From: Lampris incognitus
Taxonomy: Eukaryota > Chordata > Actinopteri > Lampriformes > Lampridae
Assembly (NCBI RefSeq): GCF_029633865.1
Contig: NC_079211.1
Location: 141,899,345-141,963,344, forward strand
Direction of reading: 5' to 3'
DNA length: 64,000 nucleotides
The notes under the pieces were generated by a model. It saw only the letters and a program-made list of their open reading frames with translations. It had not been told where the DNA came from and did not search any database. The translations under genes were made by a program, and so were the position numbers. How positions within the stretch are numbered: the first letter of the stretch is position 1; the number at the start of each line of letters is the position of its first letter. Of the stretch, positions 13,214 to 28,428 are shown piece after piece.

Positions 13214-13262
13214 AGAAGTCGCCGACTTCTGCAAAGATACACTTCTGAAAGTGTATCTTTGC
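13214..13262 (+). other. Two adjacent hairpins just after the phosphatase stop codon
   Basis: AGAAGTCG and CGACTTCT (13214-13230) form one palindrome. Immediately after it, GCAAAGATACACTT (13231-13244) pairs perfectly with AAGTGTATCTTTGC (13249-13262) around a CTGA loop. They fall 44-92 bases after the stop codon, so probably in the 3' UTR. Function unknown; a small foldback insertion is an alternative. Confidence 0.6.
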
Positions 13263-14210
13263 ACTGCTCAATAAGTGAGTTTGTGTGTTTTCGCGCACGT
13301 GTGTGTGTGTGCAAGTGTGAATGTGTCTCTCGGTGTTCATGGATTCCAGTGGGACCGTAGCGCCAGAATGATCACAGTAATCTCGCTCGGCTTCGTGGGT
13401 CTAGTCCCCGGAGTGTCATAACCAAGGCTGGCCCAGCGGGTTGGAGATATCTGCTACGATGAAATATTTCCAGGACACAGCCGGTTTCCTTCGTGCATAA
13501 TGTGGTTGGACCAGCGGTCATCAGCACTTTTCTCTGATCTATGTCTATCGGATCCTCTCCTCTGTCACTGTGGCTACACCGAGTGCAACGCTGGCCCTGC
13601 TCTCCATTAATTAGCAGACGGCCGGTCGGCCGGAGAGACATATATTGTGCTGGGCCAGAGTATTGGCATTTTTACGGCAGTGATTTTGTTTTGCTGCCAT
13701 TGAAATGGCTTTTTCAAAGGCTGTGCAATTTTTTCATGAGCATCCCTGAAATGTATGATGAAATGTATGTATTGGAGGGACACACAGAGGTGTCAAAGGG
13801 CTTTACAAATTTAGTTGGGTTTGCTTTGAAGAAGTGATTCAGTGTCCCATAGCTCCCTCCGTGTGTGTATTGGCCTCTTCAGGATGTCTAAGAAATGTTA
13901 TTCCCGCGGAGACGTCATTGAAATTTTAGTTTAGTGTCATTGACACGGGTCATTGCAGCCAAATGGTCACCGCAAGAGAGCTGTTAACTTCAGAGGAGCG
14001 ATGCATGTTGTCAAAATTAGCATTTTGCTACTTCTAACTGTTGAAAATGGGAAGTAATAATGAATATGAATTTAAAGGAAACATTGGGAAAAGGTTAGTT
14101 AACGTGACTTGTTGGTTTTCAGAACTATTGCAGTGGCACTTCTGTAGCCAGAGATGTCATTGGAGATGTAAAAGAGTAATGGCGTGGTCATTATTTTGTG
14201 AGATGGTATG

Positions 14211-14302
14211 ACATAACATCTCATAATATCTCAGTCAACAGACATAACATCTCAGTCAACAGACATAACATCTCAGTCAACAGACATAACATCTCAGTCA
14301 AC
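14211..14302. repeat. 21-bp minisatellite, about four units
   Basis: Units of ACATAACATCTCAGTCAACAG repeated nearly perfectly, preceded by a diverged unit. Confidence 0.9.
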
Positions 14303-14445
14303 GACACAGAAGGGAGCTGTTATTTTTTATCATAGGAGTGTTTTTTTGTGCAGGTGTCAGTGTTCAGCAACATTTAAAGAGAAATAGCTTTCAGAATAAT
14401 GGTTTACCTCCGTAGTGGGACAGAATTTATTTTTTCCTTGTGTAA

Positions 14446-14520
14446 TGACTGCTGGGATAGGCTCCAGCGTCCCCGTGACCCTGAGAGCAGGATAGACGGT
14501 TTGGATAATGGACGTGTGGA
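14446..14520 (+). mobile_element. Family B repeat, 3' fragment
   Basis: Only the end survives: GACTGCTGGGATAGGCTCCA then a GGATAGACGGTTTGGATAATGG tail. Confidence 0.65.
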
Positions 14521-16185
14521 TTGTTTAATGATCTGTTGAATAATGGGTTTTCTTCTGACGGGTCTATGGTTCCCCGTTAGAGCACAGCTTGGTATTTACT
14601 CTGTGACAGTACCAATACAATGTCAGTGTCCTGTAAACATGAACGTTTTCCTTTACCGTCCAGGTTTGTTGTCCTTTGGAGGACCTGCCACACCACAGTA
14701 TCGATAAGAGAGGGTCCACGACACGATCGCTAAGCACCGCATCCTCACCTCGTCCAGCCTCGGGGCCTAACTGAATGCCACCTTCACCCCCCCCACACAT
14801 CGCCGGTGTCCAACATCAGATCATCCTGCAACCCATTGATTCCCGCGGCTGGGGTTGACATCATCACAAGTTTGATCATCACCGGCAATATGGATTTTTT
14901 TTTTTTTGACAGACAATTTTCCCGATCTTCCTCTCGGCCACAGATCTTCAGTCCTCTGATGACTCAGTGGCGCCGGAGAGGATGCCGGGACTCCCTTCTT
15001 GCAGTCGGCGACTTCTGTTTCCAGCTCCATTGCAAAAAACTGCTCCGTAAATGTGACCAAATGGTTTGTAACTGTGAGTTAGCTCTTGCCCAGGACCCGT
15101 GTGAATATGATTGTGCATGTCTGTCGGGTAAGTCGATGGAAAGACGTCAAGTTGCGCACACACCCACCCACGTACATGCATGCAGTCACGTATACACTTG
15201 AGTAAGAAGTGTAAACCAATCTTAAAGCAGCGCGGGTGCACCAGTAAATAATGAGCATCACTCCTGCCGACATGCTTGCTCGATGTTATTATCTTTATTT
15301 GGCTGTTTTTATTCAGTTATTTATTCTAAGAACACTGTCAATATGAGATTTGTACACGGCGGGTAAAGAGGACACAGGAATGCTGCTATCTCAGTTTGTC
15401 GACCAACCTCACACGAACCCACACTCGCTCTAAAAGGGATCTCCCACACACACACACACACACGCGCCATCTTTTATAGTTTTCGCCACCTACTCACAGC
15501 TCGTGATGTCTTGGCTGCAGTGAAATTAAGACTGTGTGTTGAATTAGGCTTGTATAGATGTCAACCAGCTGTTTCTGGCATCTGTAAAGCTGTGGAAGGG
15601 GTTGTCGACAAGTGTTTCTGGAGCAATTAGACCACTAATGTTATCGCTAAACAACCACAAATACTTTATAACCTCATATTATTGCCACATCACTAGACTG
15701 ACGGTCATGAAACAGAAGTGTAGAGTCTCGCCCACCTTGACTTCATGTGATATAAGTACAAAGACCATTTCCCGGGTGTTGTAACACACGCCGTTTTCTA
15801 TGTAGCATGTGGTAACTACTTTATACTGTTTATAACAAGTGCATTATTCTACGAGCTGTAACCAGTCAGTTGTTGATTCTCTTTAATAACACTTTTTACC
15901 CTACAAGGTGTACTGACAGTCGAATTTTGTCTTCGCCTCTGCACCGCACGGCGAGTTCCACCGACACGCCCCCCCCCCCTTCTGCTTTGGCTGGTTCCGC
16001 GTCGTGTCTTTGCCAAAGGACCGTCAACATGTTTACCACGCCACTGTCACACCGGAATGCGGACGGTTGTTATTGACTTACTGTACCGCCTGATTTCAGA
16101 GTGTGCGCACACACACACACACTGATAAAGGCACATACATAAACACTGACACACCACTCAACATGTGAATGGTGCTAGAAGAGGG

Positions 16186-16637
16186 ATTTTTTTTGCCCCC
16201 TCCCCTCCCCAATTGTATCCAGCTAATTACCTCACTCTTCCGAGCCGTCCTGGTCGCTGCTCCACCCCCCTCTGCCGATCCGGGGAGGGCTGCAGACTAC
16301 CACATGCCTCCACCGGTACATGTGGAGTCGCCAGTCGCTGCTTTTCACCTGACACAGTGAGGAGTTTCACCGGGGGTGGGGGTGGGGTAGCACGTGGAAG
16401 GATCACGCTATCCCCCCAGTTCCCCCTCCCCTGCTGAACAGGCGCCCCGACCAGAGGAGGCGCTAGTGCAGCGACCAGGACACATACCCACATCCACATC
16501 TGGCTTCCCACCCAAAAGACACGACCACTTGTGTCTGTAGGGACGCCCGAGCCAGCCAGAGGTAACACGGGGATTCGAACCAGCGATCCCCGTGTTGCTA
16601 GGCAACGGAATAGACCGCCGCGCCACCCACACGCGCT
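16186..16637 (-). mobile_element. tRNA-derived SINE (family A)
   Basis: Same order of blocks as the copy at 8604: poly-C/T end, AATTGTATCC, GGGGAGGGCTGCAGACTACC, GAGGCGCTAGTGCAGCGACC, GGGGATTCGAACCAGCGATC and a head ending in CCACCCACACGC. Confidence 0.8.
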
Positions 16638-17846
16638 AGATTGATTCCGTAGTTGTGTATTTCTTGATCCGTAGCACCAAATGTGGATTGTGCGTTTGTG
16701 TAAGTGCGTAAGTGATTGGCCGGTCTTAATTTTGGATGTGGTTTTAATAATGAACAATTAAAAGACTTGTTAATCGGTATTTTTTTTTTCAAAATCTTCT
16801 TGAGGCTTTGCAAGATGCCCCCACACACCTTTGCCACAAAGCACGGTGTTTGCGCACCAGTCCCCAAATATCTGTGCGGAGCTGGGCTCGCGGGCATGCT
16901 CGTGTAACGGGCCTGGTCGCGGAGACGCGGAGAGGCTCGTGCGAAAAACACGCGTCCCCAAAGTATTGTGCAGGATCAATAACGCACGTGTCCGAGCGGA
17001 GGGCTTAAAGGGCCCCTTGTCAATAGCGGCGCTGTAGCGGCTGATTCATGGTTTGGTCAATGCGTTGTAATGCTCGCCCGTCCGGCGCGCGGAGGGTCGA
17101 TACGGGGTCAATACGACCATTACTTCAAGCCGGCGCGTCGCTTCTCTGCAGCTCTCATCACACAAACACACGCATGTTCACGGTGTTTTACTTTTGTGAA
17201 TAAAGTATTTTCTTGGAAAACCCCCCGTGGAACATCGCTCAGCCCCCCCTCCCACCCCCCGGTTTCTGCAGTGTATTTTTCGTCCGCCAGGGGTTTGGGC
17301 TGCCTTCTCCCCGCTGTGCGTTCAGCGTTTACTGTAAATCACGAGGTCTCGTGAGTCACGCCGCTTCCGGTAAGCGACACGTGGCGGTGTGTTCTTATCA
17401 GCCGTGCCCGTGTTTTACCACCGCAGGAAGCGGGCCTGCGTGTGGAGCCGACATACTTCCTGCCACGGGGGGGATCCTGCAGAGAGGGTTTCGAACCTAC
17501 GAAACGCTGTTTAGTGAGCCGCCGAGGACCGGGCTCGGTCTCGCTCCCTGAAGGCAGTGTGGAGTCTTGGTGAAATAAAGTCGATAAACATCTTGATATC
17601 ACCAGCAGTGTCATGCAAACTCATAAAAGAGGAGCGTTTCATGTCCCCTGTGCAGTTCATCTTGTGGGAAACAACTTGAACTTGGGTGTTGCTCAGGTTT
17701 CAAAACGTCTTGATTGGGTTTCATCAGCCTAATGCAAATTTGGGAATTTACCCCTTGCAAGCTAACCCCAAGGTGAACTAATACACGTGCATTATATATT
17801 CCTATTCTATAACTGTCGGGTTCAGCCATGCATATGGTGAAAAATT

Positions 17847-17849
<3 letters not shown>

Positions 17850-17890
<41 letters not shown>
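17850..17890. repeat. (CA)n microsatellite
   Basis: About 20 CA units in intergenic DNA. Confidence 0.95.
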
Positions 17891-17893
<3 letters not shown>

Positions 17894-18689
17894 GGGTGAC
17901 AAAGGCAAAACCAGCAAAGTGTCGTAGTGAGTAACCATTCAGTGACCCCCCTCGTGCCCTGTGGATGGGGGGGGCATTGTCATCCTGGGAGAGACCACTC
18001 CCCATCAGGACAGGGACGTTTCATCACAGCATAAAGGTGATCACTCAGAGTAACTTTGTATTGATTTGCAGTGACACTTCCCTCTAAGGGGACAAGTGGA
18101 CCCAAACCATGCCAGGAAAATGCCCCCCCCACACACACACACACAGCATAACAGAGACCCCGCACCCCCTCACTGTAGGGGTCAATTCATTTGTCACCTG
18201 TCTGCGTTTATATTTATATATAAGGACTGCTGTGTTATTTGTTATCATGGCGTCTAGCAACTTGTGTTTTTCAGAGTGATGGTCTTGGAGACCCTAACCA
18301 TCACCACATACTGAGCAGTTGCACTGTGTGTGTTGATTCAGAGCTTTCACTCCGATGCTGTTTTATGTCTTCAGTATGAGGGTCCCGGAAAAGCACCCAG
18401 GAGACAAAAAAAAACTGGTTGTGGAGGAGGGGGGGCTCAACTGTGAATTGGCACTCAAAACAACGGGCATTCATACGAAACGTGGTTGTTTAACGAATAC
18501 ACACATGAAGGTCAAGGGTCAAGGTGGTCAGTCATTTTATTCCCCCGTTAGAAATTCTAAAATAGCTGTAAACGTCAAACGCTTCACTATTTGCCCGTGA
18601 AGCTCCTTAAGAGCCTCCAAACACAACGGCGACTTTATGCTGGAAGTACGTTCAGCTGGTTATTTTAGGGAAATTATCCTATCATGTCA

Positions 18690-19080
18690 TTTTTTTGGGG
18701 GGGGGGGTCCCCCTTTTTCACCCTAATTGCACCGGGCCGATTACTCCACTCTTCCGAGCCGTCCCGGTCGCTGCTCCAGACCCGCTCTGCCGATCTGGGG
18801 AGGGTTGCACCTCCTCTTGTCACCGGTCAGTGCAGCCCGGTATCACGCCAAAACGTTTAATATACACGCTGGACCAGCGGGCGTATTACACGCTTTGGCG
18901 TGATACCGGGCTGGTCAGTGGAGGATCACGCTATTCCCCCCCTCCCCCAGTTCCCCCTCCCACCCCGAACAGGCGTCCCGACCGACCAGAGGAGGCGCTA
19001 GTGCGGTGAGCAGGACACATACCCACATCCGGCTTCCCGCCCGCAGAAGCCCGACCAAGCCGGAGGTAACACGGTGATCA
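18690..19080 (-). mobile_element. tRNA-derived SINE (family A), interrupted by a small palindromic element
   Basis: Starts as other family A copies (CCGAGCCGTCCCGGTCGCTG, GGGGAGGGTTGCA). It is then broken at 18833-18912 by a foldback sequence and resumes at GAGGATCACGCTATTCCCCC. The tRNA-like head is partly lost near 19080. Confidence 0.7.
18833..18912. mobile_element. 80-bp near-perfect palindromic MITE
   Basis: Arms CAGCCCGGTATCACGCCAAA and TTTGGCGTGATACCGGGCT face each other, with further pairing to a centre CGCTGGACCAGCG. The 8 bases GGTCAGTG flank both ends (18825-18832 and 18913-18920), a target-site duplication of hAT length. Non-coding. Confidence 0.7.
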
Positions 19081-19829
19081 TGCCGGTCTTAAGCAAACAG
19101 GTCCTCCTGGACCGCCTTGGGCTCCTTTCTGGGCCCACCGGACCCAGCAGCGGCGCGCTGAACCCTACAGGGCGTGGCTCTGCTCATTGATTTTGTGTGT
19201 GAGTAGGTCGATGGCGGAGGGGGGGGGTCGATGGAGGGGGGGGGTCAGCGTTTTCAGTTCAGCCTCAGAACACTGGTAAATCATGCAAGATTTGACCTCT
19301 GACCCGTGCACCTTAACTCAGCGGTCGTGCATTTATCTCACGGTGTCACGTTAACCGTCGCTCAAGTCGGCGCGAGGCCGCAGAGCGACGCGCGTTCGTT
19401 TCCGCGCGGAAGCGCGTTTGAAGGAGCACGACACGATCCCCAGATGATACGCTATAAATAATACACAATCGTTTATTGCACAGTACCTTTTTTTACACAA
19501 ATTAAATGCTTAGAGGCTTACCATACGTTTTAGAGAGAGCATACACACACCTGCATTTAAACAACTTAAAACAGCTTGAAACCGCAACTCGGACTCTGTG
19601 CACAAGTTCTTGCAACAGGAGCGCCGGTTTGATGTAAAAACCCGATCCAGGAGCGCGGAGAGCCCCGCCGGAATACAGCTTCACCCCATCGCCTATGAAT
19701 AGATCCAACTGAGCACGCTCGTTTCATTCATGAATTCAACATCAGAAATGGTGATTCTAGGCCTAACACCACGTGACATCTGAATAGGGGTTGGAAAGAT
19801 ATCGTGATGCCATAAAATATATTATTCAC

Positions 19830-19895
<66 letters not shown>
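19830..19895. repeat. (TG)n(TA)n microsatellite
   Basis: Short TG run followed by about 26 TA units, probably in the nkx6.3 3' UTR region. Confidence 0.95.
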
Positions 19896-19898
<3 letters not shown>

Positions 19899-20453
19899 TA
19901 TGCAATGTTTGTAAAACTTGTAAAATACAACTGTACGTTCAGACTGATGGGGCGAGAGGGCCTGTATGTGTTGCACGTGAACTGCACAGTCTGCGAGAGA
20001 GTCCGAACAAACACAAAACCGATTAAATCTCGTCGCTGATTACAAACGCAGCCGGCTGTAACGCAAAACGCTGGGGAATAACGGAACCGCTCAGTCACTT
20101 CTGCAAGCTCACACTACTTACCCGGCAACAGCTCCCTAAGACAGGTGTGCTGCCCTCGGTGACGCCGCCGTGTCGCAGGGTTAGAAAACAACAGGCCGGG
20201 TTTTGGGGGGGACCGGCTCGACAACGTAAACGTCTTTCTAGCTCCCTCCACAGCGCCCACCTTCCACTCAGATTGGTCGTGTCTTCTTCGGCAACGTCCT
20301 TTTGTAGGCTAAACACACAGTGGCTTCTTTTCGAACATGCTTAAAAACCTATATTCATACCTTTTGCTATAACATGCACTTCTGATAAGGGGTTGTGTGT
20401 GTGTGTGTGTGCGTGTGTGCGCGTGTGTGCGTGTGTGTCCGTGTGTGTGTGTG

Positions 20454-22921
<2,468 letters not shown>

Positions 22922-23329
22922 GGGAAGTGATTCTGCCTCCACGTCTCACCCAGGAAGGTCCAGTCAGGTAGAGCCCCCAGTTGGGCCCCCAGGCGTTCAC
23001 TTTCTCAGAAATACTAGACTGATCTACGAACACACTCACGGTCTGTCAATTTTTACAAATCGATGAGAACAATCGCTGGTATAACTACTTTTTTTTTTTT
23101 TTTTTACCAATTTCCCCTAAGTCCCAGGCATACAAAAGCTGGTACCAAAGCAGTGGACAGTGGTCTGGTAGAAAAGCCCTCCTCACTGCCTCCTCTCACC
23201 TGTTCTCAACCAAAGATAATTTTTGGGATAATTCCATGGTTCCAATTACAGCCGAACCCCTCGGGAAAGAAGAATTTGCAGTTGGTCCTGAAGACAGATA
23301 GCTCCTCCTTTATCAGATAGCTCTCTCCT

Positions 23330-23480
23330 CAGCGGTCATAAATAAGCAGGATCTTGAAATGGAGTGGCACCTTGATAAAGATAGGCCACATTAGAATGCC
23401 GTCTTGGATTGGCCGGGCTCTCGCAGCTTTAATGCATCTCTATTGGCTCCCTAGTGAAAGCCAAGCCTTTTATTGGAAGG
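23330..23480 (-). promoter_or_regulatory. Probable nkx6.3 promoter with three CCAAT boxes
   Basis: On the minus strand CCAAT occurs three times within 70 bp (plus-strand ATTGG at 23408-23412, 23442-23446, 23472-23476). Downstream toward the gene are TATCTTTATC (GATA-like) and a TTATTTATG near 23334-23350. They lie about 410-560 bp upstream of the start codon. The transcription start is not determined. Confidence 0.4.
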
Positions 23481-24884
23481 CTGCAGATTAATAGTTTTTT
23501 GAACAGGTGGAGTGGGAACAAGTTGATTTTTGATTGCCTGCCTTGGCTGACCAGATGTGGCGGAGCCGAGGCAGTTTGGCCGAGTCTGAACAACACAAAA
23601 TAAGATCGTTGGGCCGTTTTGCTCCCTAGTTCAGAGCTAAAGAAAGGTAGATGTAAAAACCAGTGATGGTAATGTAATTTGTGTACAAAAGGTCAGCGTT
23701 CGCCACATTGCTGTACTGTTTCCTGCTGGCCAATGACGCGAACCCCTCCTTTGATGGATATGCAGCGAATCATAGGTAGGATAATAAGACTTGATGTAAC
23801 GCTCATTCGTCTTTATTAAGGCAAAGCATCTCAAGTTTTGCACTTTGAACGTGTCATTTTAACCATTCAAGCAGAAAGCGGACCGATTGTTATAACTGGT
23901 GAAAACACATCAAGAAGCTGATCGAGTTTCCGGGGCTCGAGAACGCCTGCCTCGTGCCACTCCTAGCACGTGACCTTTGACGCACCGGAAGGGTCGTCTG
24001 GAGATCGGCCACGTGATCGGGCCGAGTTTGAGAGAGCGATAGGAGAGAGAGAGAGAGAGAAAGAGAGATAAAGTTTGAAAAGACAAACACAACCGCAGAA
24101 AGAGAGGAAGAGAGACGGCGAAGTCCAAGTTTTGAAGCAGTTCTCGTCGCCAAGTCACCCGTTATGTGCATGTGTACAGCCGTCATACATGTAACTTCGA
24201 TTCAAACAGGGCTTTAAAAGCTGGCGCGCCGTTGCCATGAACTGTCCGGCAGGCCGGCCGTGTGGCGCGCTGACTTGCGTCACACAACGCGTTGTTCTGC
24301 CTAAAGGGGACGCGCCTGTGCCCCTCAGGCCCGAAACGCGTCTTTCGGATTCACGTTGACGCTGTAATGCCGAGGGGAAGATGGCGTGTCGGCCGGACAG
24401 CGGCACGAGGGCCCTGACTGGATCCACCTCCCGCACATGCTGCACGCGCCGCACGTCGCGTGGGCTTCCAGGCTCCCCCGAACACGTGGTGCAACGTCAG
24501 GCCGAGAGGACCCGCCCACAGGTACCCGACGATAAGAAACGCCGACGAGATAAGAACCGAGAATAGATTTAATGAGCAGGGGTGGAAATTCCAACGAGAA
24601 TAGAGCGCAAATAACTAAGCCGCAGAGTGAAATGACCAACGTGGGTGAAGTAAAGAGGGAGTTTCACAAGAGGCTGGATCCGTTCATCCGGACGCAGCGG
24701 TTTATTGAGAGAAATCGACGCAACAGCTCTCAGCACGCCCTGTGTCCGGCTGAACCGATTCAACTCGCTGTGATTTTCTGACCCGGGTTATTGCGCATGC
24801 GTGAAGGCGTTAAGAGGGAGCACAAGCGTGTTCGGTTGAACAGTTGCTTTATCGGCCTTCCAGGTGGTGATGTAAATCTTCAAA

Positions 24885-25290
24885 CCATATTTCTGTACGC
24901 ACATGTTTTTGCACTGCCTATCTGTCGTCTGTCACACTGGACACACTAAACTTTGCACACTGTAATGTGCATGCACTTTAAGATACTCTGTTTATATTTT
25001 TACTCTGTATTTATTTACTCGTGCCCACTCGCATAGCTTTGTTATTTCTATATACAGTTACACTGCTATATAGATTTAAGCACTGTATACATACTGTACA
25101 TTATTCATTGCATACTGTATGTTTATTGACATTCCATATTACAGCTGTTACACTCGTATTCATTTCACCTTGAACTTGAACTTTCACTATTGCACTTTCT
25201 GGTTAGATGCCAGGCTGTATTTTGTGGCCTCAGTACATGTACTCTGTGCAGTGGCAATAAAGAGTAATCTAATCTACTCTAATATGATGA
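24885..25290 (+). mobile_element. Probable LINE 3'-end fragment with TCTAA-rich tail
   Basis: AT-rich run ending in TTGCACTTTCTGGTTAGATG, GTACTCTGTGCAGTGGCAAT, AAAGAGTAATCTAATCTACT. This matches the common non-coding 3' end of teleost LINE-like repeats. No reading frame is left. A separate short fragment (TTATATAGCGCTTTTCTCAC) follows at 25418. Confidence 0.5.
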
Positions 25291-26383
25291 TCTGGATAAC
25301 TTGCACATCGGATTGTTATCAAATAACTGTACTGACGTTGCCAAATGGAGAGTAAAATTGTTATTTGATAAATGATCATCAGTTATTTGAGTTGTTTCAT
25401 AATAATATAAATTAAACTTATATAGCGCTTTTCTCACACTCAAAGTCGCTTTACAGTAAGCGGGGTGAAACAAGACAACAGATCAACATAACACAGACGT
25501 ACAGGGGTGGATGGGAAGGGGGGGGGGCTACGATAAATGATCTAATGTCTCTGTGCCCCCCCCTACTAAACCGCCACACGGGGGCAGTTGCAGAGGATAC
25601 CAGGAAAGCGAGTAGTTTTCCATGGGCGGGTAAGGATGATGTCATCTGGGAATTTCAGTAATTTTCCTCCTGGATCGTGGTCAGGACTTCCAACATAGTA
25701 AGTTGCAAGTGTCCTTTGGGGGGCAGCAAAAATCTCGAAGCGCTGCTGTCCCACAGACCACTCTTACAGGACAGTAGATGAAAGATTAGCATACGTTCAG
25801 TTTTCAAACGCAACCACTTGATACGTTTTGACCAAAGCCGCCGAATTAGTCGGTCTGCACCATTTTCACTTGTGGTCATTTGGAAAAGTATGAAAAAATG
25901 TGCAGATGTACTGTTATGGCATGATCTCTTTGCAGGGCTTTCTCCGGTTTCATTAGCTGAGCTATGTGCCGTTGCTTAAGTGCAAAAAGCCTTTTAAATG
26001 ATTATAACCTGTATGTCCCCGTGTGCACAAAAGCAGTTGCGTGTTATTTTTGGGTTAACGTCACATCAAGGCAACGGAAACGGAAAAAGAAATCCTGTGT
26101 GTTGTAACAACTTAGCAGACATATATTGTAATACATGCTGTACATTTTCATACTAACGCCTTAAAATAAAATTAGGTTTCCCGAGGCCTCGAGACGGAAA
26201 CACGAAAATAACAAAGTGCAATAATGAATGCAAAACTTGAAGTAGTTAATTTGATAAGTCACAGAAATGTGTCCAGAGGAACTGATTCGACGGAAACGTT
26301 TGATCACTCATCGGTCATGAGACCTGTTCAGTTTATCAGGAATGTTTGAGCTCTAACAGCTCTAACAGCTCTGATAGCTCTGA

Positions 26384-26724
26384 TTTCAGTTTCAGGATGA
26401 CAGTCAGTCGCGGTGAAATCATTCAAGTACAGGGTTTCTCTGAACTAATGAGCGTTGATGAAAAATGCCGTTGGCACCGAGCCAAAAAAGGAGGGGGAAT
26501 TTGTTTCCCTCTCGCTTCTTTTTGGTACTTTTCCTAAAGTCCAGTCTCCTCCCTATGCCCTGCCCCTTCTGCTGCTCACCCAGCTGCTGGTGGAGCATGT
26601 TTCCAAACATTGGTCACATGTGCCGAAGTTTTATTGTCTGATTAGGCTTCATAAAAAGCCTGCAGCTACTTCAACCAGAGGAGACGGATGCAGGGGAAGC
26701 TTCACTAGAGACACACGAGACGCA
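26384..26724 (+). promoter_or_regulatory. Probable neurl3 promoter with IRF/ISRE-type element and TATA box
   Basis: TTTCAGTTTC at 26384-26393 is a perfect GAAANNGAAA interferon-response core on the opposite strand. GGGGAATTTGTTTCCC near 26496 resembles a kappaB-type or paired half-site. ATTGG occurs near 26608, and a TATA-like CATAAAAAG is at 26650-26658, about 70 bases before the start codon. NEURL3 is known to be inducible by inflammatory and interferon signals, which fits. Binding is inferred only. Confidence 0.45.
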
Positions 26725-28397
26725 ATGATGACTGCCAACAAGATGGTGCTCGGGGACCCGGGTGAGAAATCCTTTTTCTGTCACCTTGACTCAGTCCACA
26801 TCCGTGATATGCAGCATGCAATGTTTTCTCATCCACCAAAAAACAAACAACAAAACTCAGGATGTTCCAAGTTGATGTTAGCTTGCCAGCGTCGAAATAG
26901 ATTTGAATGTATGACTGACAGAAGTCCGACACCTAACAAGATAATGACATAATTTTCATGCACATATTTGGCAAATGTTATTTATTTTTGCTACGGTGTG
27001 ATAATAGTGTCTGGAGGCGAGAGAATGTATTATAAATAGAATAGACCTTACATTGCATTCACATGTTTGCCTGATGTGTACTAAGGTATCGTATAGCGTG
27101 TTAGTTTATCCGTCCGGTGACGTGCTCAGAAAAAAAAAATGCCCGTTTCCGTGCATTTCTTTAAATCTACCGAGAGCCATGTAAGGCATGGGCGGTCAAG
27201 TCGCCAATTTTAGTTTACGTTGTGGGTGGGCGACTCAGAATCTTTCCACATGAATCGGGGATGCAAGGCGAAGGCGAGGGAAGGCTGCAAGCCGGGCGTG
27301 TGCCGGGCTTTTAACATGACTGACAGGTGGCCGTGAATCCCACCACTGCAGATGTGTAACAACAGATCACGGATAGTGAAGGAAACTTGGGGGGGGGGGC
27401 ATTACAGTGTCATAGTGAAAGGAAATGGGAGACGTTTGGAAGCTGTTATTTTTGTCATCATCATCATACGCTGGATTTGGACTGCACTGATGATTAACGC
27501 TCGCGCTGTTTGTTTTGCTAATGCTTGTAGTCCCGTCTAAAATAGATCACCCCGCTAAACCTGTTCATAAACCATCCATCATAAAACAACAAAATTCACC
27601 TTCTAATTCTGTTGCACTACCTTTGCACCAACCTCACTCCCGCTTATTATCGCACTTCGCCTCATTTACCCAGAAGTACACCACCTGTCTGAGCAAAATA
27701 AGCAACTTGTGTATCGTCTTCGTCAAGACCAGAGGAAAACACGCTGAATGATCATGACACACAGTTCCCCGCCAGGATGCCTGGAAGGAAACAGGTCCAG
27801 ATATTGTAATGGCATCCGCTGTGTTTCCAGTTAAACCTGACACAAACAATTTCATAACCACGCTCAGAATCTGTGCATGTGGCGAGATGGGAGAGACACA
27901 GAATACTGCATCTTTTTGTTTTGTTTTTGTTTTGCAGCGCATCCGCCTGCTCGTTTTACCTGCGGCTTCGGCTCCTCCTATAGAAGGAGCGGCGTTTGCT
28001 TAACGTGAGACAGAAAACGGCAGCGTTATCTCTGCACGTGAGGCGGGTCGAGACCGATAGAAACCCAAAGTCCAGCGATTATTAGTAAAAATTAAAGTGA
28101 CAGTAACCTAAGTCTACTATTCTCTCTATTGTGTGTGTGTGTTTCAGGTTTTTCTGTCCTAATGGGGACCAAGTGTCCCTATTAGGATAGAAAAACCTGA
28201 GACCACCTACCTTGTGGGGACATTTTATGGGTCCCCATGAGGAAGATGGTCTATTTTATGGTTTAGGGTTAAGATTAGGGTTAGGATTAGGTTAGGGTAA
28301 GGGTTAAAGTTAGGCATGTAGTTATGACGGTTAAGGACTAGGGAATGGATGTAATCAATGAGGGGGGTCCCCACAAGTATAGGGTGACACGGCATGT

Positions 28398-28428
<31 letters not shown>

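Larger units (their letters stand above)
13171..19450. other. Intergenic region between two convergent genes
   Basis: Holds the phosphatase 3' UTR (no clear AATAAA seen near the stop), a 21-bp minisatellite, SINE copies and microsatellites. I see no further gene. The stretch 16800-17540 is CpG-rich and unique-looking but has no supportable exon. Confidence 0.5.

Noticed and set aside
16800-17540. CpG-rich stretch with several open frames between the two convergent genes
   Set aside because: No splice signals or protein similarity support an exon; the frames overlap on both strands, as expected for GC-rich DNA.
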